NCBI RefSeq assembly: GCF_035594125.1
Contig: NC_087173.1
Coordinates: 16,879,255-16,943,254 of the forward strand
Source: Scylla paramamosain
Taxonomy: Eukaryota; Arthropoda; Malacostraca; Decapoda; Portunidae
Length of the DNA stretch: 64,000 bases
Direction: 5' to 3'
The stretch's first letter is position 1. The number at the start of each line of letters is the position of its first letter. The position numbers and the translations under genes are program-made. The notes beneath the pieces were generated by a model, which saw only the letters and a list, made by a program, of their open reading frames with translations, had not been told where the DNA came from and did not search any database. This document shows positions 50,540 through 62,032 of the stretch, piece after piece.

Positions 50540-51290
50540 TGTTATTAAAATAGTGTTTCTTTCCTATTCATTAACATACATAAGAAATAGTGTTTCCTTC
50601 CTAACTGTTAACACATAAGTACATAAAAAAATAAGGAAAGCTGCGAGAAGTCATCAGGCCTACATGTGGTAGTCCCTGTATGAAACACATCTACCTATCA
50701 CCTTCATCCAAAAATTTGTGTAATTTTTTAAAGCTCCCTAATCATTCAGCACTAACAACCTTATTACTGAGGTCATTCCATTCATTTACCATTCTATTTG
50801 AGAACCAATTCCTTCTTATCTCTTTTTCAAATCCAACTTTTTAAAGCTTGAACCCATTATTCTTGTGTTATCCTGATTACTGATCCTGGGAATTTTGTTT
50901 AACATCCTTGTTATACTCCCTATACCACTTGGACACACACACAATTCATTGATCTGCCATTCTCTGTATTTTGCCAGTGACACATGAGAGGGCATGTTAT
51001 AATGCATTCCCTGATTGCTTCTTCCTATCCGTTAACATACACAAGAAACAGTGTTTCCTTCCTATACATTAACATACACTCACTCTGCTCTGCACTGCAC
51101 CAGTGACATGAAATAAGACATGCTATTCTGTGTGCCCTGATTGCCTCTTCCTCTCCACTTACACATAGAGGATAATGTTTGGTTCCTATCTGCTAACACA
51201 CAATCCACTGCTCTATCATGACCTCAGTACTGCACCAGCAACACATCAAAAAAGGCATGCTCTCCTCTGTTCCCTGATTGCTTGGTACCA
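50540..51290 (+). repeat. ~130 bp tandem repeat interrupted by a LINE fragment
   Basis: The phrase 'ccctgattgc' recurs at about 51009, 51135 and 51272. Between them the order is 'ttcctatc..taac', 'cactctgctctgc' and 'caccagtgacatga'. The first unit is split: its left part is at 50545-50610, its right part at 50940-51010, with LINE-D copy 2 between. Confidence 0.7.
50611..50935 (-). mobile_element. LINE-D copy 2, 3' fragment
   Basis: Closely follows 62690-62990: 'ataaggaaagctgc', 'cagtccctgtatgaaacaca', 'actctatttgagaaccaatt' and 'aaagcttgaacccattatt'. It carries only the RT C-terminus and 3' UTR, so it is 5' truncated, and it sits inside a satellite unit. Confidence 0.85.
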
Positions 51291-51313
51291 ACTCCCACCT
51301 GATGCTGCAACAG

Positions 51314-51365
<52 letters not shown>
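51314..51365. repeat. (CA)n microsatellite
   Basis: About 26 CA units. Confidence 0.97.
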
Positions 51366-51367
<2 letters not shown>

Positions 51368-51429
51368 GTACAGTGGAAGATGAGGAAAACAGAACAGATG
51401 GGAGGATTATATTGATGCTAGAAGTACAC

Positions 51430-51716
51430 TGAGATAATAAGAATGGAGAGAAGAAACTAAGAAAGAGATATAATATAGAAAAGTGTATAAATGAAACCAA
51501 ACTGTTCTTTTAAACATATTAATGGGAAGATGAAGAAAAAAGGAAGGTGTGTCAAGATTGAAAGTTGAAGGAAAAATCTAAGAGGATGCACAGGACATGG
51601 CAGAGGTTATGAACAATAGTTTCAGATCAGTATTTACTGTGGAAGGGGATTTTGATGCTAGAAGGGATAAGTTGGTGAGGAATATACTAAGTACAGTCCC
51701 AGTCAGTTATGAGGAA
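51430..51716 (+). mobile_element. LINE-C copy 2, left part
   Basis: Reads 'NETKLFF', 'INGKMKKKEGVSRLKVEGK' and 'DMAEVMNNSFRSVFTVEGDF', the linker before RT in LINE-C, in several frames. It stops at 51716 where LINE-B copy 2 begins in the opposite orientation. Confidence 0.7.
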
Positions 51717-53681
51717 ATTTTTTTTTTTTTATGTAGGAAGGATACTGGCCAAGGGCAACAAAAATCTAATAAAAAAAATGCCCACTGAAATGCCAGTCCC
51801 ATAAAAGGGTCAAAGCAGTGGTCAAAAATTGGTGGATAAGTGTCTTGAAACCTCCCTCTTGAAGGAATTCAAGTCATAGGAAGGTGGAAATACAGAAGAA
51901 GGCAGGGAGTTCCAGAGTTTACCAGAGAAAGGGATGAATGATTGAGAATACTGGTTAACTCTTGCGTTAGAGAGGTGGACAGAATAGGGGTGAGAGAAAG
52001 AAAAAAGTCTTGTGCAGCGAGGCCACGGAAGGAGGGGAGGCATGCAGTTAGCAAGATCAGAAGAGCAGTTGGCATGAAAATAGCGGTAGAAGACAGCTAG
52101 ATATGCAACATTGCGGCGGTGAGAGAGGGGCTGAAGACAGTCAGTTAGAGGAGAGGAGTTGATGAGACGAAAAGCTTTTGATTCCACCTTGTCTAGAAGA
52201 GCAGTATGAGTGGAACCCCCCCAGACATGTGAAGCATACTCCATACATGGACAGATAAGGCCCTTGTACAGAGTTAGCAGCTGGGGGGGTGAGAAAAACT
52301 GGCGGAGACGTCTCAGAACACCTAACTTCATAGAAGCTGTTTTAGCTAGAGATGAGATGTGAAGTTTCCAGTTCAGATTATAAGTAAAGGACAGACCGAG
52401 GATGTTCAGTGTAGAAGAGGGGGACAGTTGAGTGCCATTGAAGAAGAGGGGATAGTTGTCTGGAAGATTGTGTCGAGTTGATAGATGGAGGAATTGAGTT
52501 TTTGAGGCATTGAACAATACCAAGTTTGCTCTGCCCCAATCAGAAATTTTAGAAAGATCAGAAGTCAGGTGTTCTGTGGCTTCCCTGCGTGATATGTTTA
52601 CCTCCTGAAGGGTTGGACGTCTATGAAAAGACGTGGAAAAGTGCAGGGTGGTATCATCAGCATAGGAGTGGATAGGACAAGAAGTTTGGTTTAGATCATT
52701 AATGAATAATAAGAAGAGAGTGGGTGACAGGACAGAACCCTGAGGAACACCACTGTTAATAGATTTAGGAGAAGAACAGTGACCGTCTACCACAGCAGCA
52801 ATAGAACGGTCAGAAAGGAAACTTGAGATGAAGTTACAGAGAGAAGGATAGAAACCGTAGGAGGGTAGTTTTGAAATCAAAGCTTTGTGCCAGACTCTAT
52901 CAAAGGCTTTTGATATGTCCAAGGCAACAGCAAAAGTTTCACCAAAGTCTCTAAAAGAGGATGACCAAGACTCAGTAAGGAAAGCCAGAAGATCACCAGT
53001 AGAGCGGCCTTGACGGAACCCATACTGGCGATCAGATAGAAGGTTGTGAAGTGATAGATGTTTAAGAATCTTCCTGTTGAGGATAGATTCAAAAACTTTA
53101 GATAAGCAGGAAATTAAAGCAATAGGACGGTAGTTTGAGGGATTAGAGCGGTCACCCTTTTTAGGAACAGGTTGAATGTAGGCAAACTTCCAGCAAGAAG
53201 GAAAGGTAGATGTTGACAGACAGAGCTGAAAGAGTTTGACTAGGCAAGGTGCAAGCACGGAGGCACAGTTTCGGAGAACAATAGGAGGGACCCCATCAGG
53301 TCCATAAGCCTTCCGAGGGTTTAGACCAGCGAGGGCATGGAAAACATCATTACGAAGAATTTTAATACGTGGCATGAAGTAGTCAGAGGGTGGAGGAGAG
53401 GGAGGAACAAGCCCAGAATCGTGCAAGGTAGAGTTTTTAGCAAAGGTTTGAGCAAAGAGTTCAGCTTTAGAAATAGATGTGATAGCAGTGGTGCCATCTG
53501 GTTGAAGTAGAGGAGGGAAAGAAGAAGAAGCAAAGTTATTGGAGATATTTTTGGCTAGATGCCAGAAATCACGAGGGGAGTTAGATCTTGAAAGGTTTTG
53601 ACATTTTCTGTTAATGAAGGAGTTTTTGGCTAGTTGGAGAACAGACTTGGCCTGGTTCCGGGTAGAAATATAAAGTGCACA
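51717..53681 (-). mobile_element. LINE-B copy 2, 5'-truncated, with intact RT
   Basis: The A tail (T-run 51718-51730 on the + strand) and 3' UTR are followed upstream by a clean RT frame. It begins within the endonuclease-RT linker at about 53681 ('[20 protein letters not shown]'). Few differences from copy 1 and an open RT suggest a younger insertion. It sits inside LINE-C copy 2. Confidence 0.85.
51822..53426 (-). CDS. LINE-B reverse transcriptase open frame (no true start)
   Basis: 534 codons without a stop, containing '[17 protein letters not shown]', '[20 protein letters not shown]', '[20 protein letters not shown]' (first catalytic Asp), '[20 protein letters not shown]' and '[13 protein letters not shown]' (catalytic YADD). 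It ends '[14 protein letters not shown]'. This is a complete non-LTR RT core with thumb and C-terminal region. The apparent start is a TTG inside the coding region; the endonuclease and promoter are missing, so it is not an autonomous element. The chain could serve as the family reference. Confidence 0.85.
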   Translation of the reverse strand: MHDSGLVPPSPPPSDYFMPRIKILRNDVFHALAGLNPRKAYGPDGVPPIVLRNCASVLAPCLVKLFQLCLSTSTFPSCWKFAYIQPVPKKGDRSNPSNYRPIALISCLSKVFESILNRKILKHLSLHNLLSDRQYGFRQGRSTGDLLAFLTESWSSSFRDFGETFAVALDISKAFDRVWHKALISKLPSYGFYPSLCNFISSFLSDRSIAAVVDGHCSSPKSINSGVPQGSVLSPTLFLLFINDLNQTSCPIHSYADDTTLHFSTSFHRRPTLQEVNISRREATEHLTSDLSKISDWGRANLVLFNASKTQFLHLSTRHNLPDNYPLFFNGTQLSPSSTLNILGLSFTYNLNWKLHISSLAKTASMKLGVLRRLRQFFSPPQLLTLYKGLICPCMEYASHVWGGSTHTALLDKVESKAFRLINSSPLTDCLQPLSHRRNVAYLAVFYRYFHANCSSDLANCMPPLLPWPRCTRLFSFSHPYSVHLSNARVNQYSQSFIPFSGKLWNSLPSSVFPPSYDLNSFKREVSRHLSTNF

Positions 53682-54858
53682 AGATACTTAAGATAATGGA
53701 AGAACTTATGTAAATAAAGCAACTGGTCCAGATGGAGCATCAAACTGGATATTGAAGGAATGTAGACAACAATTAACAGTTTAGTGGTAACATCACTATC
53801 ACAGGGAAGAGTACCAAAAGATTGGAAGAGAGAAAATATTACACCAATATTCAAAGGAGGAAATAAGGAAAACTCCACTAAATTATGGACCAGTGTCCTT
53901 GACTAGTGTTGTAGGAAAACTATGCGAAAGAACAATAAAGGAAAGATGGATGGAACATTTTGTAAAAAGATAAAGTTTTGGTAAATTGTTAATTTGGATT
54001 TTGGAGTGGAAGATCATGCTCCATGAAGTTATTGTCCTTTTATTCAAGGTAATCAATATTGTGCAGGAGAGAGAGGATGGGTGGATGGTGTCTATGTAGA
54101 CTTGAAGAAAGTGTTTGACAAAGTACCACACTGAAGATTGCTATGGAAGATAAAAAAATCATTGAAAAATTGGAGGAAGACTGCTGGAGTGGATAGAGGA
54201 TTATCTGGATGATAGAGAGATGAGAACTGTAATACAAGACCAAAATTCATCTTGGCTGAAAGTAACTACTGGTGTCTTACAGGGGGTCAGTGTTGGGTCT
54301 GATAATGTTTGTAATATATGTGAATGACATAAATGAAGAATTAGATAGTTATATGAACTTATTTGCAGATGATGCTAAGCTGATGAGAAGGGTAGAAAAT
54401 GTAAATGACTGGTACTGCAAGATGATTTAAATAAGATAAATAGATGGAGTAAATCTTGGCAAATGGAATTCAATTTAAGTAAATGTAAAGTAATAGAGTT
54501 TGGTAAGAGTAAGAAAAGAATACAATATCATTATGAGATGGATGGTGTGAAGTTAAAGAAATCAAAAGAGGACGTGGATTTGGGAGTAACAGTTAATGAA
54601 AATTTGACTCCGGACAGACCCAGTGATAAAATTACTGGAGAGATGATGAATTTGTTAAAAGAATAGGATTGACATTCTCATATTTAGATGAAGGAATGAT
54701 AAAAAAAAGTTGTTGATTTCCATGATAAGACCAAGATTGGAATATACAGCAGTGGTGTGGTCTTGTATTAAGAGGAATATTATAAAATTAGAAAGAGTAT
54801 AAAGAGCAGTCACTAAGATGGTTCCGGAGTTGAGTAAGTTGACCTATGAAGTGTCTAA
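53682..54858 (+). mobile_element. LINE-C copy 2, right part (RT)
   Basis: Resumes where 51716 left off: 'VNKATGPDGASNWILKECRQ' (53710-53770), 'GPVSLTSVVGKLCERTI' (53890), traces of 'FADDAK' (54365) and 'SWQMEFNLSKCKVIEFGKSK' (54450-54520). It is joined at about 54858 to a LINE-B piece. Many frameshifts. Confidence 0.75.
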
Positions 54859-54859
54859 C

Positions 54860-55610
54860 TCTTCAGGAAGTAAACAGTTCCTGCAGGAAAACCCCAGAAT
54901 GCCTGATTTCTGATCTCTAAAATTTTTGATTGGGGCAAAGCAAACTTAGAATTGTTCAATACCTCAAAAACTCAGTTCCTCCTTGTATCATCTCAACACA
55001 ACCTGCCAGATAGCTATCCCTCCTTCAATGACACTCAACTGTCTCTCTCTTCTACATTGAACATTCTTTGTCTGTCCTTTACTTATAATCTAAACAGGAA
55101 ACTTCACATATCAAATCTAGCTAAAATAGTTTCAAAGGAGTTAGATGTTCTGAGTTGTCTCTGCCAGTTTTTCTATCCCTCTCCAGCTACCAAATCTGAA
55201 CAGGGGCTTTATCTGTCCATGTATGGAATATGCTTCACATGAATGTAAAGGGGGGCGGGGTTACATTCATACCACTCTTTTAGACAGGGAGGAATCGAAA
55301 GCTTTTCATCTTATTAACTCCTCTCCTCTAACAGACTGTCTTCAGCCTCTCTCTCATCACTGCAATGCTGCATCTCTTCCTATTTTCAACCACAATTTTC
55401 ATGGTAACTGTTCTTTTGATCTTGCTAACTACATGCCTCCCCTCCTTCCGTGGCCTCGCTGCACAAGACTTTCTTCCTTCTCTCGTCCCTATTCTGTTCA
55501 CCTCTCTGATGTAAGAGTTAAAAAGTATTTTCAATCATTCGTCCCTTTCTTTGGTAAACTCTGGAACTCCCTGCCTGCTTCTGTATTTCCTCCTTCCTAT
55601 AACAGCAACA
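54860..55610 (+). mobile_element. LINE-B copy 3, RT C-terminal fragment
   Basis: Matches LINE-B from 'cttcaggaagtaaacag' to 'ctgtatttcctccttcctat' with several indels ('FNTSKTQFLLVSSQHNLPDS', '[18 protein letters not shown]'). Same strand as LINE-C copy 2. Confidence 0.85.
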
Positions 55611-56304
55611 GTGCAAACTGACAAGGGACTGGTTATGCGCCCTTCTGGTAAACTGCTTCCTGGAGCTCTCCTGGAGCTATGCAGGTGCAAGTCCTTCATC
55701 GTTTCCCATATGTTGTTACTTGTGGCATTTGTCCCTCATCTGGGAGGCATGTGAAGGCCGACACAAAAGCCAGCAAAGCAGCAAGGTTGGTCAAGACTGC
55801 GCAAAGGGAAGTTTTACCGCTTGCAGTGTAGGTGGTGAAGATGAGAAGATAGAGGAGAAGGTGGAGGAGTGAGTCATGAGGGTGGAAATGACGATGTTTA
55901 CACTAAAAGATGTTGCTCTATAGGATAGAGCCATAATGAAACCTTTGTGGTGGTCGAATGTTGCGGGTGCACGAGACATTCCTAACAGCAGTAGGGAGAT
56001 CGCCACCACCACACACAAGACCTGCGTTCTACAACCGTCGCCCACGCTCATTCACAAAGCCACCAATTGGTAAGTTTACAACAGATTAAGTATGATGTCG
56101 ATACAGCGTAATGACATTTGTAATACATAACTGCAACTAATGATACAAACGTGATGCCAAGACCAATCATTATGCTTATAGTGCTAAGTGTTCAATTTTA
56201 AGATAGCAGGCTTGATCGGATTCAGAATAAACTGTACCGTGTGAGGCATTGGGGGTTCATTACACCTGTTACACCGAGCAGCGCCATCAAGCTGCCACAG
56301 TTCT
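55611..56304. other. Unassigned stretch with DR1 copy
   Basis: No gene recognised. Dispersed repeat DR1 copy 3 lies at about 55830-55965, sharing 'actaaaagatgttgctctat' and 'gagccataatgaaacc' with the copies near 11.4 and 13.0 kb. Confidence 0.5.
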
Positions 56305-56445
56305 TTCAAGTGGGAGGTTTCAAGACAAATTTTTGACAACCGCTCTTCACTCTGTTCTAGGACTGGAACCTCAGTGAACCTTTTTTTTTTATTTATTTTT
56401 TTTTTATGCTTGACCGGTTCATTCCTACATAAAAAAAAAAAAAAT
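56305..56445 (+). mobile_element. LINE-B solo 3' end
   Basis: 'gtgggaggtttcaagacaaa', 'actggaacctcagtgaacc', 'cattcctacataaa' and an A-run parallel the LINE-B 3' terminus at 6690-6830. It is either a severely 5'-truncated copy or a non-autonomous element sharing the tail. Confidence 0.7.
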
Positions 56446-56447
56446 GG

Positions 56448-56742
56448 TTGCGTGTTCATGATGAGAGAACAGAAGCAACCGGTGGGTATGGACGGCACAT
56501 GGGTCCACACTACGGAGCGCTCTGTGGAATGCATAGCGTCGTGTCGTGGACGCTGCACGAATAGTCTATACGTATAAAAGCGGCATTTCTTTTCTTTCTA
56601 CATTTCACCATGCGACGTCCACGACACAACTTCGTGCATTCCACAGAACGCGCCGCTGTGTGGACCAATACTGCTCGACACGAGCGTATGCCGTCCCTGC
56701 CCATCAGTTGTATTTTTCTGTTCTCATCATGCACACAGATGG
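56448..56742. mobile_element. Foldback element with ~120 bp arms
   Basis: The left arm 56450-56562 and right arm 56605-56735 are inverted copies: 'ctgtggaatgcatagcgtcg' pairs with 'cacgacacaacttcgtgcat' plus 'tccacagaa'; 'gtccacac' pairs with 'gtgtggac'; 'ggacggca' pairs with 'tgccgtcc'; 'gatgagagaacag' pairs with 'ctgttctcatc'. About 40 bp of loop. It starts immediately after the LINE-B A tail. Confidence 0.85.
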
Positions 56743-57600
56743 GTACGTAATGTAAATGTTGCCAGACTAGTGGCTGAAGCTTTAGTGACTTTATGAAGTA
56801 ATCACAAGGTATGAAAAGTTTTCAGTTACCTTGGCATAAGTAAGGAATAATTTCAGGAGCTTCTTAACAGGTTCAATCCTCAATTTTGGAAGCACAATAC
56901 CAGTTTGTAAGGTTTCCGAGGCAAGACCGGAGAGCGCACTGTATTCCTTCCGTGTTCTCAACCCTGTAATGGAATCTACATAACACAGCCATAAACAATG
57001 AGTCGCGAACATTTTTTATTTATTTATTTTTATTTATTTTATTTTATTTTATTTTTTTTTTGTGAAGGCTACAATAACAAATTTTATTTATAACCTTGTG
57101 GGACACTTCGATCCGCCAGTTAATGGAGTGGTTTAGGAGAGAGGAGTCTTCAGACAAAACAACGATGCAACGAAATGGTGTTGCTACCCACACACAAAAA
57201 CGTGTTAGACCTCACTGTCCGGATGCAGCAACAACTGTGTATCCTCTTGTGTTGATGAGATGTAGAGACTGTTCAGGAAATGTTGCATGATGCTGAATGA
57301 GATATTAGACTGAACAGAATGTGTCGACTTATTTAGCCAGTATTGCACCCTTAGACTGTTTTAATGTTTTAACCTGGTTTAATGTTTGCGTTAAAGTTTG
57401 ATGCTATTGTTGTAATCAGTGTTGTTTGCCTGTTTTGATGTTTTTAAACCATCACCCAGCTGTTATTATAAGCGTACTGTGTGTTAAGACTTTTCTGTGA
57501 CTTGCTCCTTTCTAACTTTGTGACCTTATTTCCGAGTTATGACAGCCACAACGGTCATGGCACCTCAAAGTCTTTTATGTTGACGACAAGCCCAGACTGA
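56743..57600. other. Unassigned stretch
   Basis: No supported gene. T-rich run at 57011-57061. Short frames look random. Confidence 0.4.
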
Positions 57601-57613
57601 CTGGGTGGAGAAG

Positions 57614-57700
57614 TGACGTCACAACAGCACGGTAGGACACTACAGGAACAGGCCACCAAGGGGAGCGGCAGTCTGGTGGGGTCGGGGATCAGTGACGTCA
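57614..57700. promoter_or_regulatory. Two perfect CRE palindromes
   Basis: TGACGTCA occurs at 57614-57621 and 57693-57700, 79 bp apart, each inside a partly similar 'gtgacgtcaca' context. CREB/ATF proteins bind this octamer. They lie beside a GC-rich block (57840-58250). No gene start is proven. Confidence 0.35.
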
Positions 57701-57839
57701 CACCGGACTTTTTTTTTTTTTTTTTCTCACCCCACATGTGCATATAACACGTAAATAAAAACTAAACACATGTAGAACACAGTGATGGTAGAGGAAAAAA
57801 ATCTGCAACAAAATAAATCCCAAACAGTGTTGTACCTTG

Positions 57840-58250
57840 CACCTGATGCCTGACTGCCGCAGAGGTAGATAAGGGTCGTAACGCCTCTGCCGCGGCTGCC
57901 GGGCACCGCCACCACCCCGCTTGTTCCTCCCAACAAAGTCTGCCCCGCACATCTAACAATCACATCACACAGTAATGGCACCTAAGCATAATTACAGAGG
58001 TGACGAACGCGCAGCCACAACCCTTCACACAACCCTGGGGCACTGGAATGGCGACGCGTCGAGCCGCCGGCGGCTTGGGCCCAGTTGCACTTGTGACTGA
58101 CGTCGAACCAAAAGGACGCCGGCGCCCAGCCTCTGTTTGTTCTCCAGGCCCTGATTTGCTACTTCGACTCTGACTCACTCCGCTGTTTATGGGAGTGGCC
58201 ACGCCTCGGTCTTCAACGAGGAAGCTTCCTCGGTCTTGATCTTGATGGTA
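57840..58250. other. GC- and CpG-rich block
   Basis: Marked CpG density ('gccgcggctgccgggcaccg', 'gcgacgcgtcgagccgccgg'). On the minus strand a short frame from an ATG at 57952 reads 'MCGADFVGRNKRGGGGARQ' and meets a possible donor near 57832. This might be a 5' exon and promoter of a minus-strand gene, but nothing downstream supports it. Confidence 0.25.
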
Positions 58251-58311
58251 CAGGTGGCTCAGACTCCTAAGCCAGGCCTTTGGATCGGCAACTCCTTTAG
58301 AAGGGGGGAAA

Positions 58312-59146
58312 AAAAAAGAGAAACGAACAGCATCCTCTATCCTAATTGTTCCTACATCTAGCACGCCACATTCTCTCCAGAAACTCTTTCGCCGCCTCAA
58401 TCATTTCATTCGCCTCTCTAAACAGTCCCAGCAACAACACCATCCACTCCTTTCCTGTCTTCACTCTTTCATTCCTATCATGCCCTAACTTAGTCAGTAT
58501 CACTTGCATCATCTCATTCCTGCCTCTGGCATACTTTACACACTCCAGCACCACATGTTCCACCGTCTCATCCTCTCCCATGTCACACATCTGGCACACT
58601 TTGCTGCGGGACTCAGACTATCTGTAACTCCTTGCATTCACATCCATAACCTGTGCCCTCGTTCGGAAGAGAAGATCACCACCCAAGGTTCCATCATACC
58701 ACCTTTCATACCTCGGGGCCTCTTTCTCCTTGTACCATTCCAGGATCTTCCTTCTTTCCATCTCATTCTTCCATTCATTCAGTCCCACACATTTCACTTC
58801 TTTGTCTATCTCATTCTTCCATTTTCTCACATCCCATTCAGCTCCCACTCTGCCTCCTCTTGTTACCACCCATTCACGCTCATTTTGATTCCTCCCAGCC
58901 ATTCTTATCGCCCACACAACTTACAATCCATTCCTGTCTGTCATTCTCATGCACCTCTTCCTCCATTTGCTTCCACTTTCATTCCACAGGTACACCTTCC
59001 TTGCTATTCTTGCATCATCCATTCTCTCAAGCCTAATCTTGTACCTAAGTGTGGCTTTTGTGAGTCTTTTCCTAAAGGTGCTCCATCCCATATCGGTATT
59101 CGGGGAAGTATCTAGTGTTCTTTCAGCGTGCATAAGGAAAGGATGA
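58312..59146 (-). mobile_element. LINE 3' fragment with C-terminal zinc knuckle (LINE-E)
   Basis: The minus strand reads 'GWSTFRKRLTKATLRYKIRL', 'ARIARKVYLWNESGSKW', 'LLFRTRAQVMDVNARSY' and then 'SKVCQMCDMGEDETVEHVVL' followed by 'EC'. The C-x2-C-x9-H-x4-C pattern is the zinc-binding motif at the end of many LINE RT proteins. Two or three frame changes; the RT core is missing. Confidence 0.7.
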
Positions 59147-59223
59147 GGAGTTGCCCAGGACGTGAGATGACACTGCACGGCTCCGAAAGGTGTATTCTGA
59201 CCCGGCGGGAGGCGTGATGATCC

Positions 59224-59225
<2 letters not shown>

Positions 59226-59296
<71 letters not shown>
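59226..59296. repeat. (GA)n microsatellite
   Basis: About 35 GA units. Confidence 0.97.
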
Positions 59297-59299
<3 letters not shown>

Positions 59300-59300
<1 letters not shown>

Positions 59301-59744
59301 CCGCACCGTTGGCGCTGTACACATTGGTCAGGAGACAGAAGCACAAACGTGACATGTTCAGTTTATTGTCTGGCTAAATAATTCATAAACACAGCGTCAT
59401 ATGAATTTAAACAACTCTAAATAATTCTACATGTGATACATAAGCAAGAAAATTTACGACATTACGAAAAAAATAACCCATATGAAAAAAAGTAGTTGAA
59501 TTGGTAACATATTCAAGTAAAATTTATTGCTTCATTGCATTGTGAGGCAATGCACATTCAGACTTTGGCGTCAACAACACAATGCAGTGAACGCATGTTC
59601 CTTGACTCTGTAAGATCTTGCTGCGTGGTCAGTCCTACGGTGTGCTGCAGTCTTGATGGTCACTGATATTCCTACAACAAACGTTTGTTAGTTATTCCAT
59701 TAGCAAAAAAAATAATGAGAGAATAAGGACCGCACAGACAAACA

Positions 59745-59783
<39 letters not shown>

Positions 59784-60240
59784 TAATTTATCAGGGTAAA
59801 GGTGAAGAAAATAAATAAAAACGAAAACAAATTTTGACGTTATGACAGAAAATTTTAGAAAATTCACTTAGTTTAAGCAACCTTTAATATATTCAACAAA
59901 GTTTCGAGAAGAAAATAAACACAACTTTTAGAGAAGTAATGATTAATGTTATTTTGCGAGCTGTTTCTCTGTCTTCAATAACAACAAGAACCGAGTTAAG
60001 TGAGTCAAGATTTACAAAATGTAATATCAAAGCCTAACATAACAACACTCCCTGTTTGGCGCTGTGCACACAAACGAGGATCCCTGACACACAAATGTCA
60101 CTTCCTGGGAGCTGAGAAAAGTGTGGGTTCACTTGTCAGGTCAGGTCAGGAGTAAGTCGGGAAGCTTGGCCTTTGTGTCGGCGCTTCCCATCAGTTCGCA
60201 CAAACATAACGCTAGGGAAGTCTCCGGGATCCCACTCTCT
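59300..60240. other. Intergenic stretch
   Basis: No supported gene. (CA)n at 59749-59783; A-rich runs near 59466-59490 and 59705. Confidence 0.45.
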
Positions 60241-60249
60241 GATATTTGC

Positions 60250-60395
60250 CGCGTTATATCAGTTGTTTTGATAAGCTCTATTGAAAATTACTTTTTAGGA
60301 GTGTTTCCATGATTCTGCATCATTAATGAACAATGCATCCCTGAGAACCCGGCTAATCATCTCTGTGGCCTTTGAACACATTCCTTACGAGAGAA
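60250..60395 (+). mobile_element. M1 MITE, partial
   Basis: 'ggagtgtttccatgattctg', 'cctgagaacccggctaatca' and 'ctctgtggcctttgaacaca' follow M1 internal order; the left end is missing. Confidence 0.55.
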
Positions 60396-60676
60396 CAAGA
60401 CTTTTCGAGGTGCGGACGCCGCCTCGGTGAGTCGCACGGCGGCACTGGCGAGACAGCGCAAGCACGGAAATACACATAGGTTGTGTCTGGTGATGCCCGG
60501 CGAGGCTGAAGATTTGGTAAAACAAGCATGCTAGGGAAATGACAAATAACAGTGGGTGTGTCTGTAAGACGCGGTGAAATACGGGCGATGAGCCTCCGTG
60601 GGAAGGTTTGTTCCTCTGATCTGTCAGTGAAAGACGGAAGCAGAAACTACCAATGGACATTGTAATCGTCTCAGGT

Positions 60677-61624
60677 CAATGATTCCCAAGCTGAAGGGCG
60701 TAAGGAGAACACAATGCAGAGAGGGGTGGAGTCATCCACCCTAAATTCTTTGTTTAAAAAGCATATGATGAAATTACCCAAAGAACAAATACTGAAATAA
60801 GATGATGAAATCATATAATTAATCAATTAATTGAATATTTTAGTATATAATGATACTAATATTGACCATGTCTTCATAATTCATATTTAGTGTAAGGAAC
60901 ACTGATTATCGTAGTTTGGGTTATTTGGTGCAGTAAGCTGATTCTCATTTCGGTGCTCTAATAATTATAATTACTATGTGAGTGTCATGTCTTCATATTC
61001 CATATTTAGCTGATAAAATCTTGCAAATCTTCGTTTCAGTCTTTTACTTGTGTCCCTGTCTCTACATTTCAGTAATATATAGACTCGAAATACCACGATG
61101 TGCCAAGTCTTTGTGGCTCATAATTAGTTTATGAAACTTTGAGTGTTTTGGTTTGATTTATTCACTGAGTAAAGTGTCTAACATTTTAGTGCTGTGAGAA
61201 CTAGAAATATCATATGCGTGTCGTGTCTTCATATGTTTATGTTTAGTTCATGAAGCTGCACATTACAGAGTCAGTGGTTAACTGGATTTGTTGTGTGTTC
61301 ATTTCAGTGTTATCATTGAGGATTTACTAATCTTCAAGTTTTTGGCAGTGTGTAAGTCCATCTTGATAAATATCCTTTTTTTTTACTATTATTTTTTTCG
61401 CTGCTTTTGAAGGAAACATTTATTAAAATGTCTACTGCCTGTATTATTTATTTAACTTGTTTTCATCAATGTAAAAATCCTTGTTTTCCTAAACAGCAGT
61501 AAGATATAAATTGTTGTAAAAATGCATAATTTTACATAAACAAAATAAGACAGGGATGGGGGGAGGGGAGTGCGCAAGTTAGAGGCAAATAGGGCCGCCA
61601 TACAAAGCAAGTTGGGAACCACTA
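60677..61624. mobile_element. hAT-like non-autonomous element with internal repeats
   Basis: Left end 'caatgattcccaagct' and right end 'agttgggaaccacta' are imperfect inverted repeats of the 'CAGTGGTTCCCAAACT' type. Inside, the phrase 'catgtcttcatattccatat' recurs with changes at about 60867, 60986 and 61222. No transposase frame. Confidence 0.5.
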
Positions 61625-61965
61625 CCTTAGACTGAACTTCACAAGACAGAAAAAAGTAAGGTGCGATTGCAACTTTATTTACCTGTTTATTCTTATGCTT
61701 AAGGGAGGCAGATCAAGCAAGTAAAAAATAAAGCCCACTAACTGTTTCTCCCATTTAAGATGAAAGAATTCCAAAGGAAAACCAGTTCAGATTTGGAGGC
61801 GCCATGAAAGTCGTCTGTTGAACCGAGGCAATCGTAAGAAGGGGAGAGAATACAGATGCAGGCAGAGTTTGTAAATGCCATTGCTATAGAATTAATATAT
61901 CATTCATATACGGACATGTACACTACTCATTTACCGTGTATTTCCGGTTAAGTGTTTCCGTTCCT

Positions 61966-61966
<1 letters not shown>

Positions 61967-62027
<61 letters not shown>
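61967..62027. repeat. (GT)n microsatellite
   Basis: About 30 GT units. Confidence 0.97.

Positions 62028-62032
<5 letters not shown>

Noticed and set aside
57698..57952. Minus-strand Gly/Arg-rich short protein 'MCGADFVGRNKRGGGG..'
   Set aside because: GC-rich composition alone can produce it. A possible donor exists but no second exon was found, so it is mentioned only under the GC-rich block.
59520..59671. Possible 3' terminal exon of a minus-strand gene (AG near 59672, AATAAA near 59525)
   Set aside because: The pyrimidine tract is weak, the short peptide matches no family I know, and no partner exon is visible.
60385..60660. 91-codon minus-strand frame
   Set aside because: No motif, no splice support, and it overlaps a MITE fragment; probably chance.
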